A stretch of DNA of 64,000 bases, taken from positions 3,330,664 through 3,394,663 of the forward strand of contig CP030158.1 of assembly GCA_003285105.1 (NCBI GenBank). The letters run 5' to 3'. Position numbers and translations under genes: made by a program. The first letter of the stretch is position 1, and the number at the start of each line of letters is the position of its first letter. The notes under the pieces were generated by a model that saw only the letters and a list, made by a program, of their open reading frames with translations, did no database searches and had not been told where the DNA came from. This document shows positions 24,078 through 32,247 of this stretch, piece by piece. This DNA comes from Roseithermus sacchariphilus (GTDB lineage: Bacteria; Bacteroidota; Rhodothermia; Rhodothermales; MEBIC09517).

Positions 24078-26894
24078 AACTCGCTCGATACAGATGCCCA
24101 GCTCGGCATCTTCGGTGATGCGATAGCCGGCCACGTCGGCCTTCCCCGCGGTGAGGATCAGCGGGTGGCGATGTTGCAGGGCCGGCGTGTGGGCGGCGGC
24201 CTCGCGCCAGGGTTCGGGGAGTTCGGTCTCATCTCGCTCCCGGAGCGCCTGTGCGATATCTTCGTAGCTGATGCGCACCGCGTTCTGGAGCAGGGCGCGT
24301 ACGCTCTCCACCGGCAGGTCTTTACGCCCCGCGGGCACGGACAGCGGTGCCGGCTCCGTGCAGGCCGGATCGAGAAAGAGGTCGCCGCTGGTTCCGGCGA
24401 AGAGCACCACCACCTCGGCACTCTCCGCACCCAGGCGGGTCAGGACACGCTGCGAAGGATGGGCCTCGTCGTCGTCCTCGTCGGCCAGGGTACGTTGATC
24501 CGGGTCCAGCAACTTGCGTAGTCCCTGGCGGGTGGGTTCAGGGATGAGCTGGCGGAAGGCTTCGTTTTCAGCCTCCTTTTCCATCTTGCCGACGGTCTGT
24601 ATTGCCTTTTTCCACTGCTTTAAGCCTTCGTCGGAGAGTCCTTCAGGTGCCTGCTGATCGTCGGCATAGACGGCTTCGATGAGTGTGCGGTAGTCGGCGG
24701 GCAGGTGCCATGTGTCACGGTCTTTCAGCACGGCCCAGGTCTTCCAGGCAATCGAAGGCGCGTAGACCGTGTAGCGCGAGGCCCGGATACCGATGTCGCT
24801 GAGATCGGGCAGGCATCCGGGATCGGCTTCGGGGCAGAGCCAGTAGACCATGGGCACACGGTAGCCTTCCGGCCGTTCTTCGGAAGGGCGGAGTTCAAGG
24901 TGCCGGTGCAGGCGTCCGGCCCGCTGGAGCATCAGGTCGATCGGGGTGAGGTCGGTGAAGAGTACATCGGCGTCAATGTCGAGCGATTGTTCGGCCAGCT
25001 GGGTGGCGACCAAAATTGCGCCACGCCCATTCGGGCGATTCTTGCCGAACCGCTTCAACACCTTTTTTTGTATAGATTTGCGGTGATGATGGCGGTAACG
25101 CGCATGCAGGAGCATTACGTCTTCGGTCTGAGCTCGCACCTCTTCTGGAAGTGCCTGGAAGATGGCCTGAGCGCGTCGCACAGTGTTGCAGATGATAAGC
25201 GCGACGGCTCCTTTCTCATAGGCCTCTACGGCTTTATCAGCCACCTCTTTTGGATCTGGCGTGAAACGGATCAGCCGAGCATTTTGCGCCCACCGCGTGG
25301 GGAATTCGCTTCGGTACAGCATGGCCTTTCCATTCTGCACCTGCCAGATCGCCGGATAGGGGACGGATGGGGGGGGGACGTCTTTTTCCGTCACCGTACC
25401 GCCCCAGGCCCTGAAGCAGGCCTCCCGAAAGCGGGCCGGCAACGTGGCTGAAAGAAGAATGACATGGCAGCCAAGGGCATGCAGCCACCGGAGTAGCCGC
25501 ACGAAGAGATGCTGCATGTACAGATCGTAGGCATGCACCTCATCGAAGATGACCGTCTTGCCGTAGAGGGCGAACAGGCGCAGGAAGAAGTGCCGGGCGT
25601 AGAGCACACCGAGGAAGGCCTGATCCACGGTGCCCAGGCCGTAGGGAGCCAGCAGGCTGCGTTTCCGCGGGAGGAACCATGTCAGCGTGCGAACCACCCC
25701 TTCAGTCCGGTCAGTGCCGTTCTGATCGTCCTGGTCGAAGAGTGCATCCAGATCCTCCACCTCGCAGATCAGATTCTCCTGATCGGGGGACAGGTCGGCG
25801 TTGCCATGCACCAGCCGAAAGTTGGCAGCTCCGGTATGGGCCTTTTCCAGAAAGTTCAGCGTGCGTTCGAATAGCCCCTCACTCGTAGCCTGGGTGGGCA
25901 TGGCCGTATAGAGACCGCTGCCCCGGGTATGTTCTTGTAGCCGTGCCGTCAGAGCAAAAGCGCCTTCGGTTTTGCCTTCTCCCGTCGGGCCCTCGACGAG
26001 GACCAGTGAAGGGGCTCCCTTCTCCGGCAGGGGCATCCGGACCAGGGCTTCCTGCATCGAGTTGGGAGCAAACGGGAAAAGGGCTTCGAAGCCCGGGAAG
26101 TGCAAGTGGGCCTGTCTTTCGAAGCCGGCGCTGCGAAGCGCCTGTTCCGCTCCCCGGCGGCTTTTCTCCAGGTAGGCCGTGAGGTTCGTGCCGGTATCGC
26201 GTGGGAAAAAGGAAGCCATGGAGCCCAGCCAGTCTGCCAGCGTGGCCCAGCCGCCGAAGGCAGGGAGCCAGACGGGCATGAGGCGGCCCGGAGGCGCAAC
26301 GGTTGCCTGGACGGGATAATGGCCGAACCAGACCTCTTGGAGGGCGTCGAGGAGAGCATGGCGTGTCTCCTTCCAGGTCCGGTCGCCGAAGATACCCAGG
26401 TTCGTAGAGTCGTTTTCCCAGTTCTGTCTAGCATAGAGCCGCCCGTGATGCGCTCCGACCCAGGCAGCGATCTGCTCTAAGAAGGCGGCATGAGGGGAGG
26501 TTTCCGACCATCTGGCCAGAATGGCGATGCTCGCGTGGCCGTGGTGTTTGCGTTCGTTAAACCCCTCGAACCGAAAGCCGGCCGCTTCGAGCTTTTCGCG
26601 AGAGGGAGGATGCAGTGCTTGAAACGTCGGGATGGCCTTGCCGATGTCATGTAGGCCGATCCAAAAGCTCAGCACATAACCTGCCTCTTCTACGGAGAGC
26701 CCGAGGTCATCAGCGATGCGCTGCTTCAGCTCGTGTGGCAGAAAAAACTGCCAGAGCAAAAGGGCGGTGTGGGCCACATCGAACAGGTGTGCCCAGAGCG
26801 GGCGGGTCCATTCAGGATCAACCAGTTTATTTTCTTTGTCTCGGCGGCGATCCGTCTTGGCCCAGAACAGGCGCCAGCTGGGGGTGTTTGTCAT
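24069..26894 (-). CDS. cas3: Cas3 nuclease-helicase (type I-E)
   Basis: A 941-residue Cas3 that degrades the DNA strand exposed by Cascade. The HD nuclease part shows LWAHLFDVAHTALLL and GLHDIGKAIPTFQALH; the SF2 helicase part shows GPTGEGKTEGAFAL (Walker A near residue 310), IFDEVHAYD (DEVH box) and QLAEQSLDIDADVLFTDL with RAGRLHRH (motif VI). Its ATG overlaps the stop of the upstream nuclease gene by four bases. Its 3' end faces a plus-strand RNA gene and terminator, so it is not tightly fused to the Cascade operon. Confidence 0.97.
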   Translation of the reverse strand: MTNTPSWRLFWAKTDRRRDKENKLVDPEWTRPLWAHLFDVAHTALLLWQFFLPHELKQRIADDLGLSVEEAGYVLSFWIGLHDIGKAIPTFQALHPPSREKLEAAGFRFEGFNERKHHGHASIAILARWSETSPHAAFLEQIAAWVGAHHGRLYARQNWENDSTNLGIFGDRTWKETRHALLDALQEVWFGHYPVQATVAPPGRLMPVWLPAFGGWATLADWLGSMASFFPRDTGTNLTAYLEKSRRGAEQALRSAGFERQAHLHFPGFEALFPFAPNSMQEALVRMPLPEKGAPSLVLVEGPTGEGKTEGAFALTARLQEHTRGSGLYTAMPTQATSEGLFERTLNFLEKAHTGAANFRLVHGNADLSPDQENLICEVEDLDALFDQDDQNGTDRTEGVVRTLTWFLPRKRSLLAPYGLGTVDQAFLGVLYARHFFLRLFALYGKTVIFDEVHAYDLYMQHLFVRLLRWLHALGCHVILLSATLPARFREACFRAWGGTVTEKDVPPPSVPYPAIWQVQNGKAMLYRSEFPTRWAQNARLIRFTPDPKEVADKAVEAYEKGAVALIICNTVRRAQAIFQALPEEVRAQTEDVMLLHARYRHHHRKSIQKKVLKRFGKNRPNGRGAILVATQLAEQSLDIDADVLFTDLTPIDLMLQRAGRLHRHLELRPSEERPEGYRVPMVYWLCPEADPGCLPDLSDIGIRASRYTVYAPSIAWKTWAVLKDRDTWHLPADYRTLIEAVYADDQQAPEGLSDEGLKQWKKAIQTVGKMEKEAENEAFRQLIPEPTRQGLRKLLDPDQRTLADEDDDEAHPSQRVLTRLGAESAEVVVLFAGTSGDLFLDPACTEPAPLSVPAGRKDLPVESVRALLQNAVRISYEDIAQALRERDETELPEPWREAAAHTPALQHRHPLILTAGKADVAGYRITEDAELGICIERVKK

Positions 26895-27622
26895 AGCTGA
26901 TGGTGCTTATTATAGTGAGACATACGGCGTGCCAGGGCGCGGCGCCGGTTCGAATAGGTGCAACACGGACAGTCAGGAGCGGCCTTCGGAGGGAGGGGGC
27001 GGGCAAGGACCTCCAGCACCTCTTCGAGGAAGGCATCGAAGGTGGCGTCATCGCGCCGGATCTCGATCCAAGCGGGCTGCAGCCGCACCAGCAGCCGGTC
27101 GCCGGCCGTATGCGATTCGACCTGCACGGGGTCGATGCAGAAGAGCCCCATGCGGGTGATGGGACCGCGGCACAAGCCCGTCGGAGCGGCCATCTCCAGC
27201 GCGCGGGCGTAGGCATGGAGCTGTCTGGCATATTTGTCCTCGTGCTCACCGTTCGGTGCAACCATCTTGAAGTCGATCAGGCCCCAGGTACCGTCGTCGA
27301 ATTGTGCCAGATGATCGAGGCGTCCCCGGATAAAGTAGCTGGAGGTTCTCGTCTGGAGGGGGCGAGAGGTAACCCACAATTCCCCTCCGACGAAACGTCC
27401 GGGAGGAAGGGAGGGCTCTAATAGTGAGGGGCACTTAAATAGTGAGGGGCACTTACCCAGAAAGAAGCGGGTAAGGGCGTCGTGATAGCGGGAAAAGACG
27501 GCCGGAAAGGGCAGGCGGGGACGGGCCAACCCGTGGGCGTGAAGCCAGAAACAGCGACGGCATTCTTCCCACAGAAACGTCAACATCGAAGGGGTAAGCC
27601 TGACGGGTAGGGGGGTGTTCAT
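26891..27622 (-). CDS. Cas4-like PD-(D/E)XK nuclease coupled to cas3
   Basis: A 243-residue RecB/Cas4-like nuclease. N-terminal cysteines are in EECRRCFWLHAHG and a C-terminal cluster in PDCPCCTYSNRR, an arrangement like the iron-sulfur cluster of Cas4/AddB-type proteins. Catalytic residues are suggested by IRGRLDHLAQFDDG (Asp) and WGLIDFKMV (DxK), with a QLHAYA motif after it. It overlaps cas3 by ATGA, so translation is coupled. Cas4 is not normally part of type I-E. An upstream in-frame ATG at 27715 would add 31 residues. An 18-bp tandem duplication at 27420-27455 repeats KCPSLF/KCPSLL. Confidence 0.72.
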   Translation of the reverse strand: MNTPLPVRLTPSMLTFLWEECRRCFWLHAHGLARPRLPFPAVFSRYHDALTRFFLGKCPSLFKCPSLLEPSLPPGRFVGGELWVTSRPLQTRTSSYFIRGRLDHLAQFDDGTWGLIDFKMVAPNGEHEDKYARQLHAYARALEMAAPTGLCRGPITRMGLFCIDPVQVESHTAGDRLLVRLQPAWIEIRRDDATFDAFLEEVLEVLARPLPPKAAPDCPCCTYSNRRRALARRMSHYNKHHQL

Positions 27623-27726
27623 GGCAAAAACACATCCGGGAGGGAAAACATAACCTTCCCGAACATACAAACGTCCCTCTGCCAGACCGGACCTTAAAAA
27701 CTCGAACCCGGACATTATCGGGCCGG

Positions 27727-28713
27727 CTATTCGCCCGGATAGTGGCGGGCCAGCGCCCGGCTCTCCTCCTGCATGCGGGCCACCAGTTCGGGGGGATCGA
27801 GGACCTTTACGCCGGAGCCCCAGCTCAGGCAAAAGGCCCGGAGGGCTTCCAGGCCGGCGGCTTCGAAAGACACGATGATGCGCCCGTCCTCCAGGTGTCG
27901 CTCGATTTGCTGGGTCGGGTGATAGATCTTGCGTTCGAAGTAAGGAGCGCGGTCGGCCTCGACGAGAAGGCGCACGGTCAACACTTCGCCGGCCAGGCTG
28001 CCGAAGCGGTCCCGAAAGTAGAGGTCCGGGTCAAAGCCCTCAGGTGGAGAAAAGAAGGAGTTCGTGGGCCGAATGGCCCGTATGCCGGCGATGGCGAAAT
28101 CCCGGATGGCGCGCCGCCGGTGACACCAGGCCACGACCAGCCACGATCCTCCCGGCATGCCGAACATGAGCGGGTCGATGCGCCGGTTGCGCGAGACGGT
28201 GTTGTTGCTGGCCGTATGGTAATCGATGAGCATCGTGCGCTTCTCTTCGATGGCACGGCTGAGGGTGTGGAATATCTCTGCATTGATCGGGATGATGCCG
28301 GGGGAACCGAAGTGCCAGTGCGAGGGGAGTTCTTCCAGGCTGAAGGAGTAAACATTAGGGGCCAGATCATGGATGAGTTTGTCGAAAACATGTTCGAGCG
28401 GAGCGCCCAGGGGTGTGGCGGCCAGCGTGGCTCTGGCAGCCTCGACCGCTACTGTCAATGCTAATGCTTCTTTTTCGGTAATGGTTAGGTGTTGTAAGGT
28501 AGTCTGGCGGTCCTGCTCGGGGATGAAAAAGAGCTTTCTCCGGCCTTTTCGGATACTTGATACGTGGATTCCCTCATCGGCAATCTTCTTTAGTAAACGG
28601 CGAGCATGTCGCTCTGAAATCCCGAACCGTTGGGAAATATCCTGCAGTGAAATCTCTGCTCCTGTGTCAAGAATGGATCGAAGCGTTGAAAGAGTGATAG
28701 AAGGTCGTGGCAT
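27727..28713 (-). CDS. HTH and WYL-domain transcriptional regulator
   Basis: A 328-residue regulator. The N-terminal winged helix (ISLQDISQRFGISERHARRLLKKI) is DeoR-like; the middle holds a WYL-type domain, here IDYHTASNNTVSRNRRIDPL and SWLVVAWCHRRRAIRDFAIAGI, and a WCX-like C-terminal part (ERHLEDGRIIVSFEAAGLEAL). WYL proteins often sense nucleic-acid or nucleotide ligands and control CRISPR-Cas and other defence loci. Located at the head of the cas gene run, it probably regulates the nuclease-cas3 unit and perhaps the operator at 23902-23930. Confidence 0.88.
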   Translation of the reverse strand: MPRPSITLSTLRSILDTGAEISLQDISQRFGISERHARRLLKKIADEGIHVSSIRKGRRKLFFIPEQDRQTTLQHLTITEKEALALTVAVEAARATLAATPLGAPLEHVFDKLIHDLAPNVYSFSLEELPSHWHFGSPGIIPINAEIFHTLSRAIEEKRTMLIDYHTASNNTVSRNRRIDPLMFGMPGGSWLVVAWCHRRRAIRDFAIAGIRAIRPTNSFFSPPEGFDPDLYFRDRFGSLAGEVLTVRLLVEADRAPYFERKIYHPTQQIERHLEDGRIIVSFEAAGLEALRAFCLSWGSGVKVLDPPELVARMQEESRALARHYPGE

Positions 28714-28827
28714 AGTGGATCTATGGCATATATCGGGTTGAGTAGATGTTGTAATATAAAGTGGCTCTCTTGATTGATTGTAGTCTTGGGAAACTGTCTC
28801 GATAGGCTGTGCCCTTCTCTGAAGCTG

Positions 28828-29026
28828 TCAAGGTTTAATCAATAAGCCGATGACAAGATGGTCTACCAGCACTTCTCGAAGCTCGAATGCATCAGGGCCC
28901 TTGGCAACGTCTCTTAACGATCCATTGGCCATGAAGCCTGCCGGAGGTGCGATATCTCCCGGCAAGCCTTCTACCAGTATAAGCGCCGCTCCGATAATGA
29001 AGGCTAAAAGGGCCTGTCCCCATCCC
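28828..29026 (-). pseudogene. 3' remnant of an unidentified gene
   Basis: A minus-strand reading frame without a good start reads FIIGAALILVEGLPGDIA near its beginning and LREVLVDHLVIGLLIKP before the stop at 28830. The composition, with a hydrophobic stretch and balanced charges, looks coding. It ends abruptly near 29027, where the IS481-type remnant begins, so it may be the tail of a gene cut by that insertion. The 28714-28827 stretch beside it should hold the WYL gene's promoter; nothing firm is seen. Confidence 0.35.
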
Positions 29027-29338
29027 CAGGTTGCACGCTAACACGGCACCCTGGGAACGCGTCGAGCGCCTCCTGGAACTCAGCCCGGAGCACCCGGCCA
29101 GGGGGTGTAATCGCCTCTCGATCATCTCAGGTTAGAGGGGATTTCGATCACGGCTACTACCATCCAGAACGACCTCAACTAGCGCGGTCTCGGCACGTGC
29201 TACGACCGCTGGCTGCATCTTGGAGAAAAAGCGCTTCCGAAGGAATCGAGCTCTCGGTCGAGCAGTTACGCTTTCTCGAGAAGCAGAACTCGCAGTAGCG
29301 CGAGCGCCATGACGAGTTCGAGATGCCCCGGCGAGCTA

Positions 29339-30376
29339 TAGCGTAGGTCAATAATGTTGAGGCAGGAAGCCGCAGTGCTGGAACCATCCCGCGGCATCCG
29401 CCGCCGTCACCTGCTCGGTGGCATACTCCACGGCCTCCAGCAGCGCTTCCGCCGTGTCCGCACAGGCCTTCTTGATCAGATGCTTCAACTTCGACCACAG
29501 CAGTTCGATCGGATTGAACTCCGGACTGTAGCGCGGCAGCGGCCGGACGCAGGCGCCCCGCGCCTCGATCTGTTCGACCAGGTCCGGTGCCTCGTGGATG
29601 CGCGCGTTGTCCCACAGCACGATGTCGCCCGGCTTGAGTACCGGCAGCAGGTGCTGCTGGATGAACCCGCGGAAGTGCCAGCGCCGCACCGTGCCGGTAT
29701 GCATGGCCACCGTGCCGGCTCCATCAAAGCCCAGCCAGCCCAGCAAGCTGACGCGTTTTCCCTGCCGCAGCGGGGCCTGACAGACCAGGCGCTCGCCCCG
29801 AGGCGCATAGCCGTAGGCCAGGCGCATGCCCTGGATGACTCCGCTTTCATCAACGGCTTTGATCCTGGTCGCATCGACCGTACCGAGCCAGTCGCGGAAG
29901 GCGGCCCGCTCGGCTACGACGTCGGGGCGCTGTTGCTGCGCGGCCTGCATCGTCTTTTTTTTCGCGTCAGGCCCAGTCGCGCCCGGACCCGGCCCATCGT
30001 GCGGCGGCTGACCCGACGCCCGGTGTGCTCGGTGAAGCGCTGGGCCAGTTCATCCTGTGTCAGGTCGGGCTGGGCCTCAATCCAGGAGCGGACGAGGGCC
30101 TCGTCGGCCTCAGTTAGCAGCCGTCGGGACCCGCCGGGTTTTTTCGGCTCGAGCGAGCCGCTCTGCCGGGCCTGGCGAATGACGCGGTCGACGGAAGCCT
30201 TGCCGACGGCAAAGCGCTGGGCCAGGTCGGCCCGGGAGCCTTCGCCGCGCTCATAGGCACGGGCGATGCGCCACCGTAGATCGGTGGAAAGGGGAGCGGG
30301 CATCAGAGTAGCCAGAGCAAAAGGAATGGATACAGAGTCAGACTGAAGATAACATCAACCGCGATGACCTACGCTA
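29339..30376 (-). mobile_element. IS630-family insertion sequence inside the IS481 remnant
   Basis: About 1,038 bp. Terminal inverted repeats read TAGCGTAGGTCA at the left end and the reverse complement TGACCTACGCTA at the right, flanked by the TA target duplication typical of the family (29337-29338 and 30377-30378). The boundaries are confirmed by the host transposase frame, which is restored when the element is removed. It carries one two-frame transposase gene and appears intact. Confidence 0.9.
29348..30303 (-). CDS. IS630 transposase in two frames, probable -1 programmed frameshift
   Basis: Frame A (30303-29914, 129 aa) is a paired helix-turn-helix DNA-binding part with DLRWRIARAYERGEG and SRRTMGRVRARLGLTRKK. 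Frame B (29950-29348) is the DDE catalytic part: IKAVDESGVIQGMRLAYGY (first Asp), DIVLWDNARIHEAPDL (second Asp) and YSPEFNPIELLWSKLKHLIK (Glu). The switch lies at a run of eight A residues on the minus strand (29962-29955) where CGA AAA AAA AGA allows a -1 slip. Such frameshifting is known in IS630 elements; the fused protein would be about 315 residues. Confidence 0.85.
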
Positions 30377-30493
30377 TATTGAATCAGGAAACGTTCTACA
30401 TGAGCCATTTCAAGGGCGAGGGCAAGGTCTACCTCCATACGGTCGTCGATACTTTGGTGCGGCGGGGTATTGCTATGAACCTAAGTACACGAC

Positions 30494-31565
30494 CTAAGTA
30501 CACGACAAAACATGGAAGGCTGGGCGTAAGGCTCGCCGGTCGTGGCCCAGCAAATGCCTCTCCAGGTAATCCAGCCCGTACCGAAAGAGCGAGACGGCCT
30601 GCCGTCCATGCGACTTGATCACGATGGGCTGTCGCCGATGACGCCACGCCCCGACCTTCACCGCCCACACCAGCGCCACCGCCAGTACCGCCACCAGTTT
30701 CTCCAGCCGCTCAGGCTCCTTCATATGCGTCGCCTCCAGATCAAAGGATCGTGGCCGATCCGTCCGGCTCTTGAATGCGGCGAAGGTGTGCTCGATGGCC
30801 CACCGCCTGGCATACAACGCCAAGGCCTGTTTCGGCCGCTCGTTGGTCACTACGATCCACGGCTCGTCGGCCTCGCGCGCAGCCACGACGTAGACCGCGT
30901 GGCCGTAGATCACGCGCTTCTCGCGCAAGCGGCGGCGTCCGTGCAGCGCCAAGGCCGCAAATTCGTCCCCCGCACGCACCGTGCTCCCCGTACCCCGGTG
31001 TCGCATCCGTGCGTTCTTGCGGATGCGAATCACGAAGCGCAGCCTGTGCTGGATCAGCCACTGGAAGAACCGCCGTCCGATGAACTCGCGGTCAGCCACG
31101 AACGCATCGATGGCCGACGGATCGAGGTGCTGCATCAGGGCACTCATCAACGCGATGCGCTCCTCTTCGTTTGTGGCGCCAGATCCAGCGCAGGGGCACC
31201 ACGTAGCCCTCGAGCAGATACCCAACCACGAGCAGGTTGAAACGCTTGCGGCCCAGTTTCCACTCGGTGCGGTCCATCACGAGCGTCAACGGGGATGCCG
31301 TCCTGTCTTTCGAGGTCGGCCGCAGGAGCAGGAGCAGACGCGTCATGGTGTCCTGCTCGAGGGCAAAGAGCGCGAAGAAGCGCTGCAGGCGGCGGTAGTT
31401 GGTCGTCTCGGACCGGGTCGGGTTGAACACGGGCGCGAGTGTGGCCAGGCACACGCTGCGTACCCGGATGAGCGCCAGCACGAGCGCGGCGAAGCAGCAG
31501 AGGCGGGCGCGGTGCCAGGCGAGGTGGGGTTGCAGCAGAGCCATCAGGGTCGTAACGTCGGACAT
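30494..31565 (-). pseudogene. IS4-family transposase, frameshifted
   Basis: The N-terminal frame (from ATG 31565) contains VMDRTEWKLGRKRFNLLVVG, the first DDE aspartate region. The C-terminal frame contains IDAFVADREFIGRRFFQWL (second Asp) and the YREK signature YARRWAIEHTFAAFK. The frames part near 31185, where PLRWI of the first frame should continue into GATNEEERIALM of the second, a one-base shift without a clear slippery site. The stop codon CTA at 30494-30496 lies in the terminal repeat. Probably inactive. Confidence 0.8.
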
Positions 31566-31668
31566 GGGACTGGGTCGATGAGCAAGGGCTTTGGGTTTGG
31601 ACACCACAAAGGTACGTGCTCGGAAGGCTCAGTCCCTACTTGTTTCTACCGTTTTGTCGTGTACTGAG
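30494..31668 (-). mobile_element. IS4-type insertion sequence with duplicated left end
   Basis: The right end read inward is CTCAGTACACGACAAAAC and the left end is CTAAGTACACGACAAAAC. The left 13 bp (CTAAGTACACGAC) are repeated in tandem at 30481-30493. A 9-bp direct repeat GCTATGAAC (30472-30480 and 31669-31677) flanks the element as target duplication. It splits the IS481 remnant, and removing it joins the host fragments in frame. Its own transposase is frameshifted. Confidence 0.85.
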
Positions 31669-31873
31669 GCTATGAACTCTATCTTTGGCACCGAGACGCG
31701 CCGCCGGACGTTCCACACGTCGGTCGATCAACTGCTGGCGGACCTGGTTGCGTGGCTCGAGGACTACAATCAGGAGCGGATGTACCTGGGGGATCAGAAC
31801 CAGGGACGGGGACGATCCAGCAGTACCTGGTCTCCACCAGGAAAACTGTCAAGTAGCAACCTGAGAGTAAACG

Positions 31874-31909
31874 AAAAAACGCCGACCCCGTGGCTGGGAT
31901 CAGCGTTTC
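31874..31909 (-). terminator. Terminator downstream of tRNA-Asp
   Basis: On the minus strand AACGCTGATCCC, a short loop, then GGGGTCGGCGTT form an imperfect stem followed by TTTTTT, seven bases beyond the tRNA 3' end. It ends tRNA transcription just before the IS481 remnant. Confidence 0.75.
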
Positions 31910-31915
31910 TCGGTG

Positions 31916-31989
31916 CGGTCCGGACGGGACTCGAACCCGCGACCTCCGGCGTGACAGGCCGGCATTCTAACCAACTGAACTACCGGACC
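31916..31989 (-). tRNA. tRNA-Asp (GTC)
   Basis: A 74-nt cloverleaf. The acceptor stem pairs GGTCCGG with CCGGACC, followed by discriminator G73, the aspartate identity base. The anticodon loop is CTGTCAC (anticodon GTC) on the stem CCGGC/GCCGG, and the T arm reads CGGGTTCGAGTCCCG. The CCA end is not encoded. A promoter lies about 35 bp upstream and a terminator directly downstream, so it is a single-gene unit. It borders the CRISPR and IS region. Confidence 0.97.
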
Positions 31990-32022
31990 GCTTCGCTCGC
32001 CCGGTTCACCGTGCGAGGGCGC

Positions 32023-32054
32023 CAAATATACAGCAGGTCTTTCGGGAGGTGCAA
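32023..32054 (-). promoter_or_regulatory. tRNA-Asp promoter
   Basis: On the minus strand TTGCAC (32054-32049), 18 bp, then TATATTTG (32030-32023). The -10 side matches both the sigma-70 TATAAT type and the TAnnTTTG element of Bacteroidota. The expected start is roughly 28 bases before the tRNA. Confidence 0.7.
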
Positions 32055-32247
32055 GGGGGCGAATCATTAAGGTTCGGTGTAGATTGCCGCCGCTCGCCGA
32101 CCCCCGGATTCCCTACCCGCTTTACACCACCCGTCGATGGGGCGGTTCCACGGTGGGCCGTAACGCCGGCCGGGCCTTCGCGACCAAGCTCCGGGGTCGC
32201 CGATCCTCCGCGCACCTTTCAATGCCGACTCACCGAAAACGCCGTTC

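Larger units (their letters stand above)
29027..31863 (+). pseudogene. Decayed IS481-type transposase gene, split by two later insertions
   Basis: Fragments of one rve-type transposase lie on the plus strand. 29050-29338 gives VERLLELSPEHPARGCNRLS, then RGLGTCYDRWLHLGEK, with stops and frameshifts. 30377-30480 gives LLNQETFYMSHFKGEGKVYL and HTVVDT. 31669-31856 gives RTFHTSVDQLLADLVAWLED and QERMYLGDQNQGR. Removing the IS630 copy and one TA restores PGELLNQETFY exactly. The catalytic centre between VVDT and the C-terminal part is missing, so the gene is dead. CAGGTTGC at 29027-29034 and its reverse complement at 31856-31863 may be the old ends. Confidence 0.75.

Noticed and set aside
12119-31989. 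CRISPR locus as a tRNA-Asp-integrated genomic island
   Set aside because: No copy of the tRNA 3' end is seen near 12 kb and no integrase gene is present. The idea remains possible but unsupported.
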